Positions 1 to 4,941 of a stretch of DNA of 7,055 bases are shown here, piece after piece (the stretch's first letter is position 1; each line of letters begins with the position of its first letter). The stretch is from Candidatus Njordarchaeum guaymasense (GTDB lineage Archaea > Asgardarchaeota > Njordarchaeia > Njordarchaeales > Njordarchaeaceae), in assembly GCA_030587605.1 (NCBI GenBank), contig JAUQYT010000078.1:1-7055 (forward strand), written 5' to 3'. The notes under the pieces are model-generated. The model saw only the letters and a program-made list of their open reading frames with translations, had not been told where the DNA came from and ran no database searches. The translations under genes and the position numbers were made by a program.

Positions 1-660
1 GGCCTTGTGGTTTTTCCTACTTTCAACTTTCTTCCAGGCTTCCTCACCGAGAGATACGAAGGCGAGTCCCGGTGGACAAGCAAGGCATTTCTGTGAACCC
101 GTTACGACTACATCGACGCCCCATCTATCCATGTAGAGATAGTCGCCCCCGAGATTCGAGATAGCGTCGCAAATAACCAGTGCACCGTGCTTCTTAGCTA
201 TCCTCGTTATCTCCTCGGCAGGGTTCCTAACGCCACAGGCGGTTTCATTGTACACGAACGCCACCATCTTCGCGTCCTCATGCGCATCCAGCGTTTCGTC
301 GACGGCTTTTGGATCGATTGCTGTTCCAAGTTCGAACTTGGGATTTATCACTTCTGCTCCCGCTTTCTCAATGGCTTCAGCCAGCCTTTCGCTGAACTCT
401 CCGTTTGTTGGAACGACAACTTTGTCTCCCTCTTCTATTACGTTGAGGGCAGCGCACTCTACTCCGCCAGTTCCTGAGGCTGTCAGCGGATACACGTCGT
501 TCTTCTGAGTCTGGAATAGGTGTTTCAGTCCCTCAGCTAATCCGGCGTAGAGATGCTCAAAAGATACACCCCTGTGGTTAATCACAGGCTTCGACATGGC
601 TTTGAGTATTCGCTCCGGAACCTGAGTAGGCCCCGGAAGCATAATTAACTTCTCTTCCAT
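1..660 (-). CDS. Class V (AGXT-type) PLP aminotransferase, C-terminus cut by window edge
   Basis: The reverse strand is open from an ATG at 660 to the left edge, giving the first 220 residues of a protein whose family is usually about 380 residues long. The N-terminus (MEEKLIMLPGPTQVPERIL) is the standard opening of alanine-glyoxylate/serine-pyruvate type aminotransferases. A glycine-rich SGTGG turn (residues 62-66) would hold the PLP phosphate, Asp165 in ICDAISNLGG should contact the pyridine nitrogen, and Lys191 in GSQKCLACPPGLA is the expected Schiff-base lysine. The protein is cytosolic and transfers amino groups between small amino acids and 2-oxo acids such as glyoxylate or pyruvate; the actual substrate cannot be told. 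An in-frame GTG at 705 could add 15 residues and an AAGGAG lies 16 bases before the ATG, but family N-termini favour the ATG. It lies 114 bases downstream of tldE on the same strand, so it may be co-transcribed or have its own promoter. Confidence 0.9.
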   Translation of the reverse strand, partial: MEEKLIMLPGPTQVPERILKAMSKPVINHRGVSFEHLYAGLAEGLKHLFQTQKNDVYPLTASGTGGVECAALNVIEEGDKVVVPTNGEFSERLAEAIEKAGAEVINPKFELGTAIDPKAVDETLDAHEDAKMVAFVYNETACGVRNPAEEITRIAKKHGALVICDAISNLGGDYLYMDRWGVDVVVTGSQKCLACPPGLAFVSLGEEAWKKVESRKNHKA

Positions 661-726
661 AGTGAAACGACACAGCTCCTTTACAGTTCCTGACGTCTTC
701 TTCACTAGTCATGATTTGACATATCA

Positions 727-742
727 AGCTGGTAACCAAGCT
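727..742. repeat. Near-palindrome AGCTGGTAACCAAGCT in the tldE-aminotransferase spacer
   Basis: The 16-base element is almost its own reverse complement: the core TGGTAACCA is a palindrome around a central A, and the flanking AGC/AGCT arms match except for one unpaired base. It lies between the end of tldE and the start of the class V aminotransferase, just downstream of a possible TATA element for the latter. It could be an operator, a hairpin at the end of the tldDE message, or chance. Confidence 0.35.
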
Positions 743-748
743 GACTCT

Positions 749-756
749 TAATATTA
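749..756 (-). promoter_or_regulatory. Possible TATA element for the class V aminotransferase
   Basis: TAATATTA sits in an A-rich stretch, read on the reverse strand as AGATAATATTAAG. A start site about 25 bases downstream would give a leader of roughly 60 bases before the ATG at 660. The match to the archaeal TATA consensus is weak, and the octamer is itself palindromic. The gene could equally be read from the tldD promoter. Confidence 0.25.
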
Positions 757-774
757 TCTTTGGGTTTTGCCCAA

Positions 775-2142
775 TTACTTGCCCGCAACGGTAACGTTCT
801 CAAATCTTATATAGGGCGCGACAATCGTGAATGCTGTCGCTCCTGACTCTATTTCTGCCGAGTTGGATATTCCTGATATGTTCTTCATGAGGTCAAACAC
901 TTTGCCAGCGACCATTCCGCCTTTCAGCGGCTGCTTTATTTCTCCATTCTTGATGAGGTAGGCATTTCTGATCTCCGTGCTGAATCCTGAAGAGAATTGT
1001 TCGGGGTTAAGCCAGCTGAACTGCTCGATTAGGATGCCTTCCTTGATTTCCCTCACTAGGTCATCGAAGTTGATGTTCCCAGGCTTTATGGATATGTTTG
1101 TTGGGTGGTTGGCCACGGCAAAAGTGTGTTTGTTTACTGGGTTCGCGGATGCTGCCGTCTTGATTCCATTTCCTGTGGACTTCTCATTGAGCATTAGCGC
1201 GTGCTTCTGGTCATAGATGAAATTCTCGAACACCCCATTGTTGATTATTGAGGTTCGCTTTTGTGGATTTCCTTCATCGTCGAATGGTGCTGACATTAAC
1301 CCATAGTCCAGGAGTCCGTCATCAGTTATCGAAAGTTCTTTCGATGCCACCACGTTTCCTTTGCTGAAGACAGTTTGATTCTTCAACTTCTGTTCTCCTG
1401 CGGCGTGGAATCCAACTGTTGGTACTATTGCATCACAAAGGGAAGCAGGGTTCATTATTACGGGCATCTGCCCTGCTGGAGCCACCGTTGCATCCAGTGC
1501 GTCTCTCGCAAGCTCAACCCAACGAGGTAGTACTTGATCGACCTTCAGGTCATCGATTCTACGCCTGTATTTCCTGGGCCAGAATTCAGCGAATTTCACT
1601 CCGTCAGAAACCTTTAGCGCTAACTCAAGGTAGAAGTATGTTTCAACTTTCTTCTTAGCTAGACCAGCACTGTTTTCTATATCTGTTTCGAAAAGATATG
1701 TTCTGATCTTGCCGAATGTCGGCTTTATCGATTTGCTCGATTGACCCTCACCCCTAAGGTGGTCGATCAAGGATTTCGTGTACTCATTGATAGTTTCGAC
1801 GGCGTTGTCTCGAATGGCCTTGTCTACCGTCGCGACGCGTGAATCTGGTTTTGACTGTGGAAACTCATATTTCCCCTTCTGCTTATTCAGTGTTGAGAAA
1901 AGCCTTGCGTTGCCGATGCACTTCTCCAGTTCTGATTCCTGAGAGCAAGAGGACAATCCGATGCCGACGAGCTCACCTTCTCTTGAGAGCACCCTCGTGC
2001 CGAAACCGAGAGCTTCAACAGGTTCCCGGACTATTTCCACATCGAATCCACGTAACTGTACCTCATTAATAGTTACCTTAAGACGGTAGACATCGTACTC
2101 AGCGATTTTTGCCTTCTTGAATAGTTTCCCGTAGCTACTCAT
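775..2142 (-). CDS. tldE: TldE/PmbA-type partner of the TldD metallopeptidase
   Basis: This is the second member of a TldD/TldE pair, about 455 residues, normal for the family. It has the same architecture as its neighbour: the stretch FDDEGNPQKRTSIINNGVFENF (residues 291-312 when counted from the upstream ATG) parallels TldD's FDDEG...VLVENGVLRGFLHDR. It lacks the metal site: where TldD has HESFGH this protein reads VGFHAAGEQ, and its C-terminus (TAFTIVAPYIRFENVTVAGK) has no TCGKG cysteine. In characterised TldD/TldE complexes TldE is the non-metal subunit, and the heterodimer degrades or trims unfolded peptides in the cytosol. The start is ambiguous. An ATG at 2154 overlaps the tldD stop as ATGA, but an AGGAGG abuts it with no spacing; the in-frame ATG at 2142, 12 bases after AGGAGG, is chosen here. 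The two differ by four residues. Either way it is translationally linked to tldD. Confidence 0.9.
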   Translation of the reverse strand: MSSYGKLFKKAKIAEYDVYRLKVTINEVQLRGFDVEIVREPVEALGFGTRVLSREGELVGIGLSSCSQESELEKCIGNARLFSTLNKQKGKYEFPQSKPDSRVATVDKAIRDNAVETINEYTKSLIDHLRGEGQSSKSIKPTFGKIRTYLFETDIENSAGLAKKKVETYFYLELALKVSDGVKFAEFWPRKYRRRIDDLKVDQVLPRWVELARDALDATVAPAGQMPVIMNPASLCDAIVPTVGFHAAGEQKLKNQTVFSKGNVVASKELSITDDGLLDYGLMSAPFDDEGNPQKRTSIINNGVFENFIYDQKHALMLNEKSTGNGIKTAASANPVNKHTFAVANHPTNISIKPGNINFDDLVREIKEGILIEQFSWLNPEQFSSGFSTEIRNAYLIKNGEIKQPLKGGMVAGKVFDLMKNISGISNSAEIESGATAFTIVAPYIRFENVTVAGK

Positions 2143-2150
2143 ACTAGTGC

Positions 2151-3551
2151 TCATCCTCCTGAGATTATGGCTTTCTTAATTCGTAGATGTCCGCCTCCAT
2201 CCCCGACTGGGATGTAGTCCTCAGTCCCCTTTCCGCACGTACCAGATGAGACCTCAAACTCTTTCCCTACGCCATCAATATTCTTCAACAGGTCCAACAC
2301 GTTCCCTGATAGAGCAATCTCACTGAGTGGAGTAGTGATTTCACCGTTTTCAATCATATAGCCCTTGCTTGAAGTGCACTGTATTCCTCCCCCAAGAGGA
2401 TCCTCCATCCCAAACGATCCGTGAACAAGCATGACACCATGCTTCACGGGCTCCAGCAGTTCTTCAAGAGTCATATCTCCCGGTGCGAAGTAAGTGTTGG
2501 TCATTCTAACGTTGTGCCTCGTTAAGAAGCTCTCCACTCTACTGCTACTCGTGGGTTTGCTCTCCAGCGCCGAAGCTGTCAGTCTATCATGCAGAAATCC
2601 TCTTAGGACACCGTTCTCGACCAACACGTTCTCCTTTGCGAGCACTCCTTCGTCGTCAAATACATATGAGCCGTAGCCACCCAGCAAGACTGCCGAGTCG
2701 ATGATGGTTGTCTGCTGGGATGCCACTTCCTTTCCCACTAACGACGACAAGTATGAACGGTCTCTGATCACTTGGTCAGCTTCCAACCCATGTCCAAAAG
2801 ATTCGTGAGCTATTAGGCCAGCCATTTGTCCGTCAACGACAACGGTGAATTCGCCACTCGGAGGGGTCCTTGCTCCAAGCAACTCGATAGCTGATTTGGC
2901 AGGCTTCTTGGCGAGTTCCTCGATATCGGTTTCCTCGTATATCTCGTATCCTTTCGTCTTTCCCCATGTGACGTAGTCTGCTCTAACTTTGTCGGCTTCC
3001 CTCGCAACTGGGTATACGAGCAAACGCGTCCTGATTACCACTTGTCTCATTAGGGAACCTTCAGAATTAGCAAACACTCTTTCAATTCGAGTATCAAGGT
3101 GCCTCACGCGGACGTTAATAATCCTCCTATCAACCTCTCCACATGCCTTGTACACCCTTCTTACGTCGTCAAGTTTATCTTCAAGCGGTATCTTTGTGGG
3201 GTCCTTCTTAACTGGAAGTTCTTGGTCTATCTTCTGTGTCTTGAGAGTCTGAAGCTTAATCTTCGTGCCTGGCTTAGGTGCTGGCTTTACGAGTATCCTT
3301 GCCATGTCAACCAGTGTTTTCTTGTCTACTTTGTAGCTGCTTGATGAAAACCAGATCCCATCCTTGAATGCACGCAAGACAACGCCTGCGAGTTCTGGAG
3401 TAGATATTTGTTCTTCAACTTTGTCCTTCTGAATAACGCATTGAGATTGCGCATCGTATAGAGCATCCCAGTACTCGACTTTTCCGTCTAGGACGCCGCC
3501 AAGACTTTCAAAGATATCATAAACTTGGTCAACTCTTGAATTCCTACTCAT
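2151..3551 (-). CDS. tldD: TldD-family zinc metallopeptidase, catalytic subunit
   Basis: This protein of about 466 residues carries all hallmarks of active TldD. The HExxxH motif reads AHESFGHGLEAD, with His249, Glu250 and His254; in E. coli TldD the two histidines bind zinc and the glutamate is catalytic. The third ligand is expected at Cys439 in SGTCGKGTEDYIPVGDGGG, matching the conserved C-terminal cysteine of the family. The protein ends with the usual LRIKKAIISGG strand. With TldE it should form a cytosolic heterodimer whose chamber admits only unfolded peptides; known roles in bacteria include microcin maturation and antitoxin breakdown, while archaeal substrates are mostly unknown. A GTG three codons upstream (3560) is possible, but GGGAG lies 8 bases before the ATG at 3551 and overlaps that GTG, so the ATG is preferred. 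It is the first gene of a leftward unit with tldE. Confidence 0.95.
   Translation of the reverse strand: MSRNSRVDQVYDIFESLGGVLDGKVEYWDALYDAQSQCVIQKDKVEEQISTPELAGVVLRAFKDGIWFSSSSYKVDKKTLVDMARILVKPAPKPGTKIKLQTLKTQKIDQELPVKKDPTKIPLEDKLDDVRRVYKACGEVDRRIINVRVRHLDTRIERVFANSEGSLMRQVVIRTRLLVYPVAREADKVRADYVTWGKTKGYEIYEETDIEELAKKPAKSAIELLGARTPPSGEFTVVVDGQMAGLIAHESFGHGLEADQVIRDRSYLSSLVGKEVASQQTTIIDSAVLLGGYGSYVFDDEGVLAKENVLVENGVLRGFLHDRLTASALESKPTSSSRVESFLTRHNVRMTNTYFAPGDMTLEELLEPVKHGVMLVHGSFGMEDPLGGGIQCTSSKGYMIENGEITTPLSEIALSGNVLDLLKNIDGVGKEFEVSSGTCGKGTEDYIPVGDGGGHLRIKKAIISGG
2155..2160 (-). promoter_or_regulatory. AGGAGG ribosome binding site of tldE, inside the last codons of tldD
   Basis: A full AGGAGG is formed by the last sense codons of tldD (the C-terminal Gly-Gly), directly before its TGA stop. 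It touches the ATG at 2154 without a spacer and lies 12 bases before the ATG at 2142, so it argues for the inner start or for re-initiation by ribosomes finishing tldD. Confidence 0.7.
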
Positions 3552-3559
3552 AAGAAACA

Positions 3560-3564
3560 CTCCC
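3560..3564 (-). promoter_or_regulatory. GGGAG ribosome binding site setting the tldD start at 3551
   Basis: GGGAG is followed by 8 bases and then ATG. It overlaps the alternative GTG start at 3560, which therefore has no usable Shine-Dalgarno sequence. GGGA can also pair with TCCC five bases upstream in the message (TCCC-TGCGC-GGGA), a weak 4-bp hairpin. Confidence 0.55.
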
Positions 3565-3606
3565 GCGCAGGGAATGTGTGTGCACGATATTCAACGTTCT
3601 TATCAT

Positions 3607-3614
3607 CTTAAATA
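3607..3614 (-). promoter_or_regulatory. TATA-like box for tldD-tldE
   Basis: On the reverse strand TATTTAAG resembles the archaeal TATA element. A transcription start about 25 bases further on would fall near 3582, leaving a leader of about 30 bases before the tldD ATG. It is the closest good match upstream of tldD; no clear BRE was picked out. Confidence 0.45.
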
Positions 3615-3643
3615 GCCTAAGCTTAACTACGTATCGGGTGACG

Positions 3644-3653
3644 TGACTAGTCA
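3644..3653. repeat. Perfect palindrome TGACTAGTCA in the divergent promoter region
   Basis: Ten bases form a perfect inverted repeat between the two opposing TATA-like boxes, overlapping the tandem GTGACGTGAC at 3638-3647. The position, central to a divergent control region, suits a dimeric regulator. The nine-mer ACTAGTCAT within it recurs at 704-712, upstream of the class V aminotransferase. Confidence 0.35.
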
Positions 3654-3660
3654 TATAAAT
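3652..3660 (+). promoter_or_regulatory. TATA-like box for the rightward AIR-synthase-like gene
   Basis: CATATAAAT is a good archaeal TATA-like element. It predicts a start site near 3682, giving a leader of about 80 bases before the ATG at 3763. No better element is seen closer to the gene. The same bases read as ATTTATATG on the other strand, so a second leftward promoter is also possible. Confidence 0.45.
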
Positions 3661-3676
3661 GAGTAACTATCTAGCC

Positions 3677-3766
3677 ATGGTTCAGTCTCCGACTTACTCG
3701 TCTACGATTCTTGTAACCATTAGAACTTTCACACTAATTGCTCGAGTGGTGAGTGATAGAATATGA
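3677..3766 (+). CDS. Possible 29-residue leader ORF ending on the next gene's start codon
   Basis: An ATG at 3677 opens 29 codons (begins MVQSPTYSSTILVTIRTF, ends VVSDRI) and stops at a TGA that overlaps the ATG of the AIR-synthase-like gene as ATGA. The middle is hydrophobic and beta-branched (TILVTIRTFTLIARVV). The ATG lies only 17 bases after the TATA-like box, so on typical spacing it would be at or slightly before the transcription start; that weakens the case. No Shine-Dalgarno sequence precedes it. An open run of this length is expected by chance fairly often, so it is recorded as a low-confidence candidate. No homologue is recognised. Confidence 0.18.
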   Translation: MVQSPTYSSTILVTIRTFTLIARVVSDRI

Positions 3767-4803
3767 CTCCGCCAAGGTCTTCTTCCGAGAAACTTCTTCT
3801 GGGCAAGGTTCCAAACGACATTCTCAAGAAGGTGGTTTTCAAACTAACCGGGGTTCAAAGCCATCGCGTGCTTAGCGGTCCATCAGTTGGGGAAGACGCT
3901 GCTGTAATAGACTATAACGACAGGCTCCTCGTTGTTAAATCAGATCCGATTACGGGAGCTGAAAAGAACGTCGGGTGGCTTGCCGTTCACATTAATGCTA
4001 ATGATATCGCTGTTAGAGGAGCTAGACCGCTCTTCTACCTGTCAATAATAATGCTACCTGAGAAATTCGATCAGAAGACCTTGCGGGACATATGTGAGGG
4101 GATAGACTCAGCTGCGAAAGAACTTGGTGTGACTGTCGTTGGAGGGCACACTGAGATCACCTCCGCCGTGTCCAGACCCGTATTAAGTGGGACGATGATC
4201 GGCGAGACTCCAAGAAACGAGGTCATCCTGACAAGTGGGGCCAAGGTTGGGGACACGATAATTACAACAAAGAGCATAGCTTTGGAGGGAACTGCAATCC
4301 TAGCCTCGGACCGCTATGACCAGCTTAGAAGATCTATTGACACCAAGTTGCTAAGACGAGCTCAAGAGTTTATAAAAAGGATCAGCGTTGTAAGAGAAGC
4401 TCTGGCTGCAGCTGAAACAGGGTTCGTCAACTGCATGAAGGATCCAACCGAGGGTGGACTTCTGCAAGCATTGAACGAAATTGCCGAAGCCTCAAATTTA
4501 GGTTACTCGATTGAGGAAAGCCTCGTGCCGATAGAGCTGGAAACGACTAAGATCTGCGAAGCTCTCCGAGTAGATCCCCTTAAACTGATATCCAGTGGGA
4601 TGCTTATTGTAACAGTCCCAAAGGAGAGGGAGGAAAACGTAGTTAAGAGGATTAGAGAAGTTGGCGTCAAAGTGACGAAGATAGGGACAATAACAGGTGA
4701 AGGTAGAAGCGTGAAGCAACTTTCGGGGGAAACCAAGGCAGTTGAGAAAACCGTGAAAGAAGAGCTTTGGAAGGCCCTCAAGACACGGCTAAAAACAAAG
4801 TAA
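3763..4803 (+). CDS. AIR synthase/HypE-like ATP-binding protein
   Basis: The 346-residue protein belongs to the PurM/HypE/ThiL/SelD superfamily, whose members use ATP to activate an acyl or amide oxygen or to phosphorylate a substrate. The N-terminal domain has SVGEDAAVID (41-50), KSDPITG (59-65), the motif HINANDIAVRGARP (76-89) and GGHTE (127-131), which together form the Mg-ATP site. The C-terminal domain has MKDPTEGGL (225-233) and DPLKLISSGM (271-280), closest to HypE among the families I know. It is not a standard HypE: that protein ends in a conserved Pro-Arg-Ile-Cys tail whose cysteine is carbamoylated, while this one ends lysine-rich (KTRLKTK) with no cysteine. No other Hyp gene is nearby. 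The start is firm: TAG lies in frame just upstream and GGTGA sits 10 bases before the ATG. The gene ends in a double stop, TAATAG. Substrate and pathway are unknown. Confidence 0.85.
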   Translation: MTPPRSSSEKLLLGKVPNDILKKVVFKLTGVQSHRVLSGPSVGEDAAVIDYNDRLLVVKSDPITGAEKNVGWLAVHINANDIAVRGARPLFYLSIIMLPEKFDQKTLRDICEGIDSAAKELGVTVVGGHTEITSAVSRPVLSGTMIGETPRNEVILTSGAKVGDTIITTKSIALEGTAILASDRYDQLRRSIDTKLLRRAQEFIKRISVVREALAAAETGFVNCMKDPTEGGLLQALNEIAEASNLGYSIEESLVPIELETTKICEALRVDPLKLISSGMLIVTVPKEREENVVKRIREVGVKVTKIGTITGEGRSVKQLSGETKAVEKTVKEELWKALKTRLKTK

Positions 4804-4877
4804 TAGGGAAGGAATCCATATTACTCATATAGAATGAGATACCAGAAGGTTCTTGAAGGGAAAATCTCTGAATGAAG

Positions 4878-4887
4878 CTTTTTATTT
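4878..4887 (+). promoter_or_regulatory. TATA-like box for the class III aminotransferase, possibly also the upstream terminator
   Basis: CTTTTTATTT lies about 55 bases before the ATG at 4942 and would place the transcription start near 4908-4912. A second AT-rich run, TTAATAAAA at 4900-4908, would put it about 10 bases before the ATG. The T-rich tract could equally end transcription of the AIR-synthase-like gene; archaeal terminators often need only such a run. Confidence 0.4.
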
Positions 4888-4930
4888 CTTGAATGACAAT
4901 TAATAAAAGACTGAAGCTCTCGCTTGAAGC

Positions 4931-4936
4931 GGGTGA
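4931..4936 (+). promoter_or_regulatory. GGGTGA ribosome binding site that sets the class III aminotransferase start
   Basis: GGGTGA matches the GGTGA core of the archaeal Shine-Dalgarno sequence and lies 5 bases before the ATG at 4942. It falls inside the reading frame if the TTG at 4924 is used and overlaps the GTG at 4933, so both of these alternative starts are unlikely. Confidence 0.6.
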
Positions 4937-4941
4937 ATGCT

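Noticed and set aside
187..508. Two overlapping rightward ORFs of 86-96 codons.
   Set aside because: They are antisense to the class V aminotransferase, whose motifs continue without a break through the region.
2813..3344. Several ORFs of 64-87 codons on both strands.
   Set aside because: They are shadows of tldD in other frames and carry no family motifs.
3567..3762. A tRNA, other structured RNA or riboswitch in the divergent spacer.
   Set aside because: No cloverleaf, T-loop consensus or extended helix was found; only short promoter-like elements and one small palindrome.
2151..3766. A RiPP biosynthesis cluster built on TldD/TldE and the small ORF.
   Set aside because: There is no modification enzyme or exporter, no convincing precursor features, and the small ORF is divergent from tldD and weakly supported.
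3763..4803. Naming the gene hypE, selD or thiL.
   Set aside because: The HypE cysteine tail is absent, there is no SelD-type N-terminal Cys/Sec motif, and the C-terminal motifs are HypE-like rather than ThiL-like; only the superfamily is safe.
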